NCBI RefSeq assembly: GCF_030272615.1
Contig: NC_081414.1
Location: 817,728,396 to 817,792,395 of the forward strand
DNA length: 64,000 bases
Direction of reading: 5' to 3'
Origin: Cryptomeria japonica
Taxonomy: Eukaryota; Streptophyta; Pinopsida; Cupressales; Cupressaceae
The position numbers were made by a program, and so were the translations under genes. Every line of letters begins with the position of its first letter. Position 1 is the stretch's first letter. Shown in pieces: positions 47,945 to 58,908 of the stretch. Below the pieces are notes generated by a model, which ran no database searches, was not told where the DNA came from, and saw nothing but the letters and a program-made list of their open reading frames with translations.

Positions 47945-48949
47945 ATGATGAAGAGGGAAGGTCCTAAGTTCAATAGGGATAACTTCAAAATATGGAAGGA
48001 CAAAATGAAGATTTATATCAAGAGTTTGGTTGCTCAACACTAAAATTATGTTGAGAATGCCTATGTAATCCCTACTGGCACTCTGACCGATGATCAGAAA
48101 AGAGAGATTCAAGAAAATGGGCAAGTCATGGAAGCCCTTATTAGTAGCCTGCTTGATATTGAGTTCATTGATGTACAAGATAAGGACAGTCCTAAGGATG
48201 TTTGGGACACACTAGAAACCATTTATGGCAGTAATGAGCATGTCAAGTAGGCTAAGGAAGAAAGCCTTAGAGGAAAATTTGAAGACATGAGGATGGTTGA
48301 AGGAGAAACCATTCAACAATATGGCATTAGGATCAAGACTATGGTTGGAGATATCAAGAGCACTGGTGAAACAATTTATGATGCCACCGTTGTTAGCAAA
48401 GTTATAAGATCATTGTTACCAGTCTGTGCAATCAGGGTTGCCACTATTCAGGATCTAAGGTCTATCGACAAAACCAAGGTATCTTTAGACTCTATTATTG
48501 CAAAGTTGACTGCATATGAATTGAATAGCTATGATGGTAGTGTTCAGAAGACAGAGTTAGCCTTTAGAGCATCTATTTCTTATGCACCAACCAGAAAAGG
48601 AAAAGAGGTCAGTACCAGTTATGAATCAAGGCCAAGTAGAGATATGGATGATGAGGAGATTCTAATGGAGTTTGAAGCTCTTCTTGCCAAGAGACTTCCA
48701 AAAGGAACCGAAAAATACAAAGGTAAGATTCCTCTAAAATGTTTTCCCTACAATAAGATAGGACATATAGCTGTTAACCATCCTAACAATGACAATAAGG
48801 ATAAATCGAAAAGGTTTAGAAAGTATAAAGGAGGAGGTAGGAGAAATTGTCTTGTTGCAGTGGATGAAGGTGTTACCAATGAAGAATCCGAGGATGAAGA
48901 GAATGAGGACATAGTGTTTGTAGTTGTAAAGGAAGAGGTGTCTACTTAG
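47945..48949 (+). pseudogene. Copia gag
   Basis: Starts at ATGATGAAGAGGGAAGG (47945) and stays in one frame to 48949. The UBN2-type Gag core is visible in NRDNFKIWKDKMKIYIKSL, DSPKDVWDTLETIYGSNEHV and GETIQQYGIRIKTMVG. The zinc knuckle CFPYNKIGHIAVNH keeps the first Cys and the His but has lost the second and last Cys (Tyr and His). Stops are TAA after VAQH, TAG after EHVK and TAG after EEVST. Gag forms the particle that packages element RNA. Confidence 0.88.
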
Positions 48950-49534
48950 AAAGCCCTTGTCTCTCGCATTGACAACTCTAATGAGTCGATCATTGATAGT
49001 GGGTGTTCTCACCACATGACTGGTGACCGGACAAAGTTTCTGACTTTGGAAGAATATGATGGAGGTATTGTCCGGTTTGGCAATAATGCATCTTGCATGG
49101 TGAAAGGAAAACGATCCATCTCACTGAATGGAAAGAGCAGTGTGGATGACATCTACTGGGTAGAAGGCCTTAAGTACAACCTTTTGAGTGTTTCTCAGCT
49201 GAGTAACAAAGGACTTATTCTAGAATTCAAAGGTGGGGTCTACAAAATAATCAAAAAGAGTGGTGAACTTATTGCCACTGGTAAGAAGAACAAAGGAAAC
49301 CTGTTTCAGCTAAATGCCAAGATTAGTCAGTGCCTGATGGCAAAATTTGATGATAGTTGGATATGGCATAGGAGACTCTATCATATGAATTTTGATAATA
49401 TTGTAAAAGCTAGTAAGATCACGACAGTAAGAGGATTGCCTTTGCTGAACAAACCAGAGAATGTTAGCTTGGGAAGATGTCTTCCTCAACATTCAAAGGT
49501 AAGTTTTTTTCAGCTGAGAACTTACTTTATCTAG
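48950..49534 (+). pseudogene. Copia protease and pre-integrase
   Basis: In the same frame as gag. SIIDSGCSHHMTGD carries the aspartic protease DSG. VEGLKYNLLSVSQLSNKG is the normal protease end, and WIWHRRLYHMNFDNI is the GAG-pre-integrase motif that starts integrase. The frame slips near 49480, so the 49534 stop is not original. Confidence 0.87.
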
Positions 49535-50620
49535 TGCACCCTGATCTATGTGGTCCGATGAAAAATAGAAGTATTCAGGGAGATCAGTATTTCATGATCC
49601 TTACCGATGACTGCTCAAGAATTATGTGGGTCACATTCTTGAAAGACAATTCTAAGGCATTTGGAAAGTTAAAGCTTTTAGAGCATTGGTGGAGAAAGAA
49701 AGTGGTAGAAGAATAAAATGCCTAAGAACCAACAGGGAGGTGAATTTACTTCTGATGAGTTCAACAAGTACTATGAAGAGAATGACATCAAGAGGTAGTT
49801 GTCTACCCCAAGGACACCACAGTAGAATGGTATAGCAGAAAGGAATAACAGGATTGTAGTTGAAGTGGCAAGAACTATGTTGATCCAAGGAAATGTAGCT
49901 CACACATTTTGGAGAGAAGTGGTGAGCACTGTAGTCTATACTATGAACCAGGTACTCATCAAGAAAGGTAAAGACAAAACCCCCTATGAGTACTAGAATG
50001 AGAGAACTCCTAATGTGAGTTATTTTAAAGTGTTTGGCAGTAAGTGCTATATCAAGAGAGGTGAGAATTTGAGCAAGTTTGATGCTAAATTTGATGAAGG
50101 AATATTTCTAGGATATTCCACCAAAAGAAAAGCTCTCAAATGCTACAACAACAGGACTCAAAAAATTGTTGAGAGTATCAATGTCAGGGTTGATGAATCC
50201 CCTGAGGAGCCTGAGGAAACCAGTAGCAAGCAAGCAGAAGATGAACCGGGTGTAGCCTTCTAGGAACCAGTTAAGAAGGAAATAAGTTGCAAACACTAGA
50301 AAGACCTCAGTGTTCCTATACTGGTAGAATTTGCAGTAGGTGAAGAAGAAGAGGAAAAGAAAGCGGAACCAACTAGGGTCATTCCTAGGTATGTGAAACT
50401 ACATCATGATCTGAAGCAGATCATAGGAGACAAAGATACAGGGATACTCACAAGGAGAAAGGTGAAAGAAAACTCTTGCATGATTTCAAAATTTGAGCCT
50501 CAGACCACTAGAGAGGCACTTACCAATGAAGATTGGATAAAGGCAATGGAAGAGGAGCTGAACTAGATAGAAAAGAATGCAACATGGTCCTTGGTGCCCA
50601 GACTGAAACACAAGAATGTC
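49477..50620 (+). pseudogene. Copia integrase and start of RT
   Basis: Resumes out of frame with VHPDLCGPM (first catalytic Asp) and QYFMILTDDCSRIMWVTFLK. The second catalytic Asp is expected in a DRGGEF box but reads as Asn (ACCAAC), next to a one-base slip in a G run. The Glu is kept in NGIAERNN. The C-terminal part is clear: SYFKVFGSKCYI, FDEGIFLGYS. It then enters the RT start (NEDWIKAMEEEL, TWSLVP) and is cut by copy B at 50621. Six TAG stops interrupt it. Confidence 0.85.
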
Positions 50621-50625
50621 ATAGG

Positions 50626-51435
50626 TGTTAGGGTTCCCATAGATACTAAGAGGGGGAGGTGAATTAGTATCTGGCCGGTATTCAAATTTTCTTTATGATA
50701 AAACATGCAGAACATAAAGTAACAATGTACCGGTATGCAAGAATTAATGTAATAAATAGAATAAAAAACATTCACATGAAAAGAACACCATAACACAAGA
50801 TGTTTAACAAGGAAACCCGGTGTGGGAAAAACCTCGGTGGGATTTGTGACCCACAATATTCACTTACTGGCCAATAAGAGAATATTACTTACAATAGGGG
50901 CCTGCACATGCAGGAAGGCCAATTGCCTAGAGCACACTGCTCAGTGAGAAGTCACACTGACTTACAATGAGGATTATACTAATCCAATATTTTGTACTGC
51001 TTTATAATAGCATCTCCAATGCTAGATTCAGTATCGGTTCTTTCTCTGTTCTTTATATATACCCTTGACCTATAATTCGCACATTAGGTCTGTCTAATAA
51101 TTTTCTTTATGCTCGCTTACCTATAACTACAAATGTCTATAATGATCTCCTTTATATACAAGATTCATTTTACAATTTGCCAAGTCGGCTTGCAATAATA
51201 ATCAAAATATTACATATCAAAAATCCTGTCGGCCTTTGTGCCGGTATACATCTTTTCTTCTGTGTCGGTACTAGTGCTGGTGTAAAGTGGTCTTGTTGAT
51301 GCCGGTGCACTATCTTGCTTGAATAATGCTTTGCCGGTATGATGTCTTGCTGGTGCCATAGGATTGCAAGGTTGCCATCAATGACAAAACCTTCAATCAC
51401 ACACAATGTCTCATTGGAGTGTCCATATGCCAACA
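50626..51435 (-). repeat. Copy B 3' LTR
   Basis: This 810-bp repeat on the minus strand runs from TGTTGGCATATGG to CCCTAACA and pairs with 56387-57194. The 91-codon frame at 51170-51445 is LTR sequence. Confidence 0.92.
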
Positions 51436-51450
51436 ATCTCCCCATTTGGC
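51436..51450 (-). promoter_or_regulatory. Copy B polypurine tract
   Basis: The minus strand reads GCCAAATGGGGAGAT directly before TGTTGGCATATG. The copia tract at 58894-58908 is GCCAAAGGGGGAGAT, differing at one base. Confidence 0.85.
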
Positions 51451-51652
51451 ATTGATGGCAACACTCATGAGAAATTCCAAAAAGATGTCCAAAAATGTGT
51501 AGACCAAAAATTTACCAAAAAAAATGAGGGGCTCCCCCTGAGCATATGATCCCTGTGTTTTGAATTTTCTCATCCTACTAGTCCCCCTTTGGCATCAATG
51601 ACAAAGGTTGTCAAGATGTTAGTAGAGTTTGTAGTTATACCAGTCCATAACC

Positions 51653-54600
51653 TCAACCTTGTAGTTGGGTAGTTATTATCTGAAAAAGATTGCCCAAAAT
51701 TAAGTTTATACTATCCATAAACTTTTTGCTATCTCTTATTTTTGTTTTAGTTCTCTTCACAGTGCCGGTGAGATGCTGTAATTGCTCTACCGGTGTTTTA
51801 CTTCCCGGTGTTAATGCCTTTGAGATTTCCTTCCATAGAGATGCTAGATAATCCAATTTTGGACTCAGTTTAGATCTCAAGTGTTTTGGCTTATTTATTA
51901 TTGTCTCTTTCTCTTTCTCCTATTTAAGTAATTCTGTCTCAAAATTTTCTAACTTATCTTCAAAAATAGATAATGAATCCGGTGAGTTGACAAAATTGTC
52001 TGCAAGCTTGTTTATCTCTTCCTGTGTCTTGCTTATTTTCTTGTCTATATCTATAGTCAGGAAGTTTGTTTTGCATGTGTCTTTGTACAGGTTTTTGTAC
52101 TCTTTTAACAAACTACACAGTTCCAGTAGAAGTGTGTCAAAATCTTTGTTACACTTCTTAATTTCTTCCTCAAAGAATTTCTGTTTCTCCTTTTCTACAA
52201 TGTTCTTTACAGATTCTACCTTTATTTTCTCAATATTTCTAGAGATGTATTTACATAATGTATCCAACTATCCTAAAGAATCTTTATTATCTATATTAAA
52301 ATTAGGAGCAATTTTTTTTAAAATTGGTATTGAATCATCTATTGCTTTGTAAGCTTGTGAACTATAGTCAGTTATTTTCTTGATGGATTCAGGTAATACC
52401 TCAGTCACATTTGTTGACTTTGATGGTGACCCAATAAACTGAGTACCGATGGTAGTGACCATGCTTGTATTGACCTTTGGCAGGTCAGTTTGTGTCTACA
52501 TTTCCTTTAGCACTGGTTTTCCTGCTTCATTGCTTACCGGTGACATCTATTCTGGAGCCTTTAGCTTTGTCGGTTTCTTTGTTTGTGCTTCAGATTCCAT
52601 CTTTTTCCCTGTATCCACTGCCGATTGCTCTGTATTTCCTATTACCAGAGGCTCTTTGGCCATATCTAATTTTTCACTTGGGTCTTTATCAACTGTTATG
52701 TTGATCTTTTGGGTATCAACATTTACAGTGAATAGGACTTCAGGATTTGTATTGCTATCCTCTGCATCCATGCTTTCAGCTGCCGGTTGGTTTTCAGGGA
52801 TTGCAATTTTTACAGGTGGAGGTAGGTTATCTTTAACCTTTATGCTTGGAGGTCCATCGACTTTCCCTTTCCATTTGTCCTTATCCTTCTGATATACCTT
52901 AATAGGCTTGGGATTCCTATATTTTTCTTGTTTTTCTTTTTCAACCAAAAATATGTCCCAACCATCTTCTGTTTCCTCTTAAACCTCTGTAAATCTACTT
53001 GCCATCAGTGAAATATGCCGGTGTGCCATGGAAAAAACTATCTGGTTGGCCTGAGCTATCAGATCATCAATTTCTTTTGGGGAATTTAACAGATATACAG
53101 CAAGTAGTTTTTCTACTTTTATTTTCTTGTCCAGTTCAATTACTCCTTGCCTTCTGGCCTCAAGTCTTTTGTATAAGTCATCAGGAATTTCATTTATGAC
53201 TTCCATCAAAACCTTTTTAAACATGTCCATGTGTGGTATTACACTCTCCTCAACTTGCCCTTTCTCATCAGCCGATAGAGTGTCATAAATTTTCTTTATG
53301 TTCTTCAGTTTTCCTTCCTTTGTGATCTCATTTAACAAAATGTCTAGAAGTGCCAAGTCATTTTTTGCCTTTTTCTTTTTCTTAGGAGTCAGCTTCCTTT
53401 TAGGTGTGACCTTTCTGACCGGAGATCCCACAGCTTGTTGCTTCTGCCTTGTCCTTCTAGGTGAAGGAGTGGTTGCCGGTGAGGGATCTCTTTTCCTAAC
53501 AACTCTTTTAAAAGTTGTTGGCATATCTCCTTCTGAAGAAGTACCTATCGGTGATAGATGAGCTTCAAGTTGTGGGGCTGCCAACTCATCTTTAGTTATG
53601 CTAGTTTTCTTTAATACATCTTCCTAAATGGATTTTTCTTGTCTGGATCCTTTCCTCACAACTGCCTCAACCTTTTTCACTCTTTTCTTTGATTGAATTT
53701 GGCTTTCTATGGTTTCAGCACTACCAAATATTTCTTCTTTAGGTTCATTGGGGGCTTCCAGAAGTGCTTTGGCATAAGTTTCAACTATGTGGTCATCTGT
53801 TTCATAGCCCATTTCTGTTACCCAGATTGTCCTGGGGATGACTGCTTCCATCCATATTTCATCCTTTTTGATAACAAAGCATATATCATCTTTGTATTTG
53901 TCTACAATCTTCTATGATAACCTTGTCCTTTTCTTCATTTTCATCTTTAGTGCTTGGAAAAAGTCATGAATGTTGTTTTCCTTATTCTCACCCATGGTAT
54001 TGAATAGTTCTATCAATTGCTTTCCTACTGGTATGTCATATCTGAATTCTTTATATCCTATACTGGGAACTTGTTTTGTTATATGAAGCATTAGACACAC
54101 TAACATATTTCCAAATCTGAAGGTTCCTTTCTTATCCTTCTTTATCTTTCCAAGGTTGTCTATCAGTTCATCCTTTAGCCATTCATAGATGTCAATTTTT
54201 GCATTGTTGGTTATTATGTCATAAGCACTCTTAATGCATAAACTTGAAATTGAGTTGAGTCTATTGGCATGAGTGGCTTTGTAACCTAATATCGTGCTTA
54301 TGAATCTCACATTTGTATCCTTTACATCATTAACCCTTAAAGATCTTTTATCAGATGTTGCACCTGTTAGGTCAATGACTAAATCATTTGAAACTTTCTT
54401 GTTTTTATCTGGTCTTTTACCGGTGGCCGATAACCCTGTGATAGCCTTTACCGCTTGCTTGGTGATCTTATGAATTGCATCTAACCAGAAAAATTCTCCA
54501 TGAACTCTACTTAACACTATCCTAATCACATCCTTAGGAAATTCAGGAATACTAAGGATTTTTGTGAATCCTAGGGTTTCAATGATTTTGTGTTCAGCTT

Positions 54601-54859
54601 TGATATTGCCGGTATCATCACATATCTCAGTTTTGTACATGGTTTTGATTTCCTCATCTCCTAGCTCTTCAATATTGCAGTGAATATACATTCTAGGGTC
54701 TTCAGCATATACAACACCTTTAGGGATTTGAGAGAATGCACCTAAGGTATCATCTTTCTTTGCTATTTTGGGGACCAACTGAAATACGGGTCTAGGTCTT
54801 TTAATTACTTTCACAACAATAGGGTTCGCTATGTATTCAATTGCAGAGGTGGATGCCAT
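51653..54859 (-). pseudogene. Copy B long ORF, about 1,070 codons, unknown function
   Basis: Starts MASTSAIEYIANPIVVKVIK (54859). One frame runs to 51653, with six TAG and one TAA inside and no slip. Where I aligned copy A, three of the TAG sites face glutamine codons. Residues about 1-330 look globular (KKDDTLGAFS, PKGVVYAEDPRMYIHC, FPKDVIRIVLSRVHGEFFWL, SLRVNDVKDTNVRFISTI). About 430-480 is a basic Pro/Lys tract (TPSPRRTRQKQQ, TPKRKLTPKKKKKAK) that could be a nuclear localisation or nucleic-acid-binding segment. An acidic, Pro-rich stretch follows at about 640-770, and the last 250 residues are coiled-coil-like. I recognise no family and see no protease, RT, RNase H, integrase or envelope-type signal or membrane segment. 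It occupies the place of pol. Confidence 0.85.
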
Positions 54860-55161
54860 GATAAAATACCTTTTTCTGTCTTGGATGAATGATTGCCTAG
54901 AGTGTGCTTGCTTCTTGCTTGAAATGCCTTAGCTCGGAAATCTTCGCGCTCTCTGAAAGTTTGAAATCATGGTGAAATGAAATGGAGCCAAAACCTTATT
55001 TTATAAAGTCTTTTTCGCTACCTACCACATTAATTGCATGCTGGTAATGTATTCACTTAACTTTATTTTCCGGTAATAATTGATTTTCAAAAAAAAAAAA
55101 ATTTAACCGAGGGAATAATAGCACGTGTCATTAGATTGCCAAACCCTCAAGACAATTTTCT

Positions 55162-56315
55162 TCAATTAGATGAACAGCTTCTTGCCAGTGGAGCACTGCT
55201 CTGTCCTGCTGGTGGAGCATCACATTGTCCTACCGGTGGAGCATTTGTTGGTTCAACCGGTGGAGGAGTATTCCCAATATTTAGATCAGCTTTTCTAATC
55301 CATTTCTTTGAGAATTCTTGCTTAACCTCTTCAATTTTTTCTTTACCTTTCAAGCTAGCATTTTTGTTGTCTATCGGTGTACCTTTACTTCTACAAAATT
55401 TAGCAATATGCCCAATCTTGTGACATGCATAACAAGTTACATTATTTTTCTGAATAGCTTTCCCATAACCTATGCCAGTTTGTGTTCTGCATTGATTTGA
55501 TAAATGTCCAAATCTTCCACAAACATAACATCTTACATTCATTATGTAGTTTTCAGAGTTATGACCAACTTTGTTGCATTTGGAGCATTGACCGGTGGGA
55601 GGATTGATATTCTGATAATTCCTAGATCTACATTCATTTGCCCTATGACCATATTTATTACAGTTAAAGCATTTTCCATTGAATTTATAAGTATTAGGAG
55701 GTCTTACCGGTTTGCTATGATCCTGAGTATTTGCAATACTGGAGCTTTCTCCAACTTCAAATCCAATTCCAGAAGTGTCACCTTTGGGTTTTTGATTCTT
55801 CAATAAGGTACTAAGTTCTTCTGAGCTTTTCTTGAATTTTTCTTTATGTTGATTTGCAGTTTCCAATTCCCTTTCCAATATTTCTTTTTGTCTCATTAGT
55901 TCATTCGAGTCATTCTGAGTATGCATCAGATCCATCTTCAACATGTCATTTTCATAGCTATTGTGTTCTCATTTGCTGCATCACTTAGTCTTTTGGTCAA
56001 TTCTTCTTCATTTTTCTTTCTGTCCTCAATCTCTTTGCAAAATCTCATAGTCATATCCTGCATTTCATTTTTTGTTGTCATGTTCTCTTGTTTCAACTTG
56101 CTTATCATATCATTAAGTGATTCCTTTTCATCATTCTCATTTTGCAATTTTTCACAAAGTTCTCTTCTCTTATTTCTTGTAACAGTAAGATTTTCTTGAA
56201 GTGCCTGAATGATATCCTGAGCTACTTTTAAATCATCTTCTAATTTGCTATTTTTCAACTTCTCTGCATCATAGTCAATAAGAGCTCCTTCAAGTTGCTT
56301 CATCAGATTTTCCAT
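55162..56315 (-). pseudogene. Copy B Gag-like protein (coiled coil, four CCHC knuckles)
   Basis: Probable start MENLMKQLEG (56315), 58 bases past the primer site. A long coiled coil (KLEDDLKVAQDIIQALQENL; KESLNDMISKLKQEN) is interrupted by one frame slip near 55940. The second part (55162-55944) holds four knuckles: CFNCNKYGHRANEC, CSKCNKVGHNSENY (last Cys lost), CYVCGRFGHLSNQC and CYACHKIGHIAKFC. A Pro-rich repeat tail (NAPPVGQCDAPPAGQ) follows. Copia Gag usually has one knuckle and a UBN2 core, which I do not see here. RNA binding and particle assembly are inferred. Confidence 0.82.
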
Positions 56316-56372
56316 CTTTACCAGTTTAAAGATCTTCCTCAAGCTGTTAGGCTACTGAAAATAGAGGACCAG

Positions 56373-56384
56373 GCTCTGATACCA
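56373..56384 (-). promoter_or_regulatory. Copy B primer-binding site (tRNA-iMet)
   Basis: The minus strand reads TGGTATCAGAGC two bases past the 5' LTR. Confidence 0.93.
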
Positions 56385-56386
56385 AT

Positions 56387-57194
56387 TGTTAGGGTTCCCA
56401 CAGATACTAAGAGGGGGGGTGAATCAATATCTGACCGGTATTCAAATTTTCTTTATGATAAAACATGCAGAACATAAAGTAACAGTGTACCGATATGCAA
56501 GAATTAATGTAATAAATAGAATCAAAAACATTCACATGAAAAGAACACCATAACACAAGATGTTTAATGAGGAAACCCGGTGTGGGAAAACCTCAGTGGG
56601 ATTTGTGACCCACAATATTCACTTACTGGCCAATAAGAGAATATTACTTACAATAGGGGCCTGCACATGTAGGAAGGCCAATTTCCTAGAGCACACTGCT
56701 CAGTGAGAAGTCACACTGACTTACAATGAGGATTATACCAATCCAATATTCTGTATTGCTTTATAATAGCATCTCCAATGCTAGATTCAGTACCGGTTCT
56801 TGCTCTGTTCTTTATATATACCCTTGACCTATAATTCGCACATTAGGTCTGTCTAATAATTTTCTTTATGCTCGCTTACCTATAACTACAAATGTCTATA
56901 ATGATCTCCTTTATATACAAGAGTCATTTTACAATTTGCCAAGTCAGCTTACAATAATAATCAAAATATTACATATCAAAAATCCTGTCAGCCTTTGTGC
57001 TGGTATACATCTTTTTTTCTGTGCCGGTGCCGGTGCTAGTGTAAAGTGGTCTTGTTGATGCTGGTGCACTATCTTGCTTGAATAATGCTTTTCTGATATG
57101 ATGTCTTGCCGGTGCCATACGATTGCAAGGTTTCCATCAATGACAAAACCTTCAATCACACACAATGTCTCATTGGAGTGTCCATATGCCAACA
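56387..57194 (-). repeat. Copy B 5' LTR
   Basis: This 808-bp repeat pairs with 50626-51435. The element-strand end reads GATTCACCCCCCCTCTTAGTA before CCCTAACA. Confidence 0.92.
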
Positions 57195-58604
57195 ATAGGT
57201 ACCAAATGGGTCTTCAAGAATAAGTTGAATGAAGAAGGCATAGTGGTAAGGAACAAGGCAAGACTTGTATGCAAGGGATATGCTCAGGAAGAGGGAGAAG
57301 ACTATGCAGAAACCTTTGCCCCAGTGGCAAGACTGGAAGGTGTCTAAATGCTACTTGCATTTGCAGTGTTCAAGGGATTCAAGGTATACCAGATGGATGT
57401 GAAGTCTGCATTCTTGAATGGAATCCTAGAAGAAGAAGTGTATATTGAGCAACCAGATGGGTTTGCTTTGTCAAAATATATTAACATTGTGTGTAGATTA
57501 CACAAGGCCCTGTATGGATTGAAACAAGAACCAAGGGCATGGTATGAATGGTTACACTCTCATCTTGTGAATATAGGATTTCAGAGAACAAGTGAGGACA
57601 ACAACATCTACTTGAAATCTAAAGGTGATCAGATACTGATCTGTGAAGTATTTTTAGATGACATAATCTTCGGAGGAGATGATGAAATGAGTCATGCATT
57701 TGTAAATGAAATGAAGAAAGAGTTTGAGATGTCTCTAATTGGAGAGATAAGGTTCTTCATTGGTCTACAAACTGAGTAGACGAAGGAGGGTATCTTCATT
57801 ACCTAGTCCAAGTATGTCAAAGAGGTATTGAAGACCTTTGGCATGGAGGAGAGAAAACTGGTTGGAACACTAATGGTGACTAGCTACAAACTAACAAAGG
57901 AGGATGATACAACATTGGTGGATGAGAAGGAGTATCGGTTGATGATCAGTAAGCTACACTATGTGGTGCACAACAAACCGGATATTTCTCATATAGTGGG
58001 CATAGTGGCCCGTTCTCAGAAGAGTCCAAGAGAATCCCACTTGGTAGCGGTAAAGAGGATTCTTAGATATCTGAAAGGGATAGTTGATTATGGATTGTGG
58101 TATCCATATAATGGCAACTTTGATCTCAAAGTGTTTACTAATGCAGATTGGGCAGGTAATGTGGATGACTAGAAGAGTACAACCAGTGGAGAGTTCTTCC
58201 TTAGTGGGAAACTCGTCTCATGGACAAGTAAGAAGTAGAGCTGTATTTCCTAGTGTACAGCTGAAGCAGAGTATGTGGCAGCATTTATGAACTACACTTG
58301 GGCAATCTAGATGAAGCATGTACTAGATGGCTTCAAAGTGACTATATCTGAACCGGTGAGTATTTTCTGTGATAATACTAGTGCAATCAATATTTCCAAA
58401 AATCCGGTATTGCATGCTAGGACCAAGCATATTGAGCTCAAGTATCATTTATTGAGAGAAAAGGTTCAGAGTAAAGAGGTTATATTAAAACATGTTTCTA
58501 GTAAGGAGCAGCTAGCAGACATATTCACTAAGCCCTTACCGAAGACTACATTTACCTATTTGAGAGGTAAATTAGGGGTTCTGCCCCTTCATGAAGTGAA
58601 CTAA
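57195..58604 (+). pseudogene. Copia reverse transcriptase and RNase H
   Basis: One frame from the copy B junction to the stop after LHEVN. RT motifs are [63 protein letters not shown] and a catalytic [11 protein letters not shown] (YVDD in most relatives). RNase H motifs are LKVFTNADWAGN, TAEAEYVAA, IFCDNTSAINISKNPVLHAR and KHIELKYHLLREKV. The end SKEQLADIFTKPLP is diagnostic for Ty1/copia. Stops are one TAA (57345) and seven TAG; the TAGs fall at Gln or Trp positions of the family. Confidence 0.92.
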
Positions 58605-58893
58605 AGTTGTGTGCTCCACATCAGTCAAGTACTACTGTGTCAGATCTTACATGATTGATGTGTTGAAGGATGCTACTCCATATGGGGAGCAACATAGTGG
58701 AGATTGGAAGCTTGTGCCTCCACTTTGGCATTGTTGTCAAAGGGGGAGAAGATATATTGTTTGGAGAGAAGATGTTGAGCATATACACACTGATCAGTCC
58801 AGGTAATGGTGATCCTTTAAGTTGCATAGGTATAGTGTCAACTGGTGTATACATTTTTAATTGAGAAATGATTCATTGAGTATTGCCATCAAT
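58605..58893 (+). other. Copia 3' non-coding stretch
   Basis: A short region between the pol stop and the purine tract. It contains a first copy of the GGCATTGTTGTCAAAGGGGG motif (about 58729-58748) that resembles the true purine tract further on. No gene. Confidence 0.6.
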
Positions 58894-58908
58894 GCCAAAG
58901 GGGGAGAT
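58894..58908 (+). promoter_or_regulatory. Copia polypurine tract
   Basis: GCCAAAGGGGGAGAT directly precedes the 3' LTR start TGTTGGCATATG. Confidence 0.9.

Larger units (their letters stand above)
50626..57194 (-). mobile_element. Non-autonomous LTR retrotransposon, copy B
   Basis: This 6,569-bp element is inserted in the copia RT and flanked by ATAGG (50621-50625 and 57195-57199). Removing it and one duplication restores the frame of the RT N-terminus ([15 protein letters not shown]). The two LTRs are about 810 bp and very similar. The interior encodes, on the minus strand, a Gag-like protein and one reading frame of about 1,070 codons, with no pol. Primer site and purine tract are intact. 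The LTR start, LTR end block, primer site and purine tract all match those of the host copia. Confidence 0.94.

Noticed and set aside
54859-54900. Envelope-like gene in copy B
   Set aside because: The long frame has no signal peptide or membrane segment in the parts I could read, so the env-like label given to some plant LTR elements is not supported.
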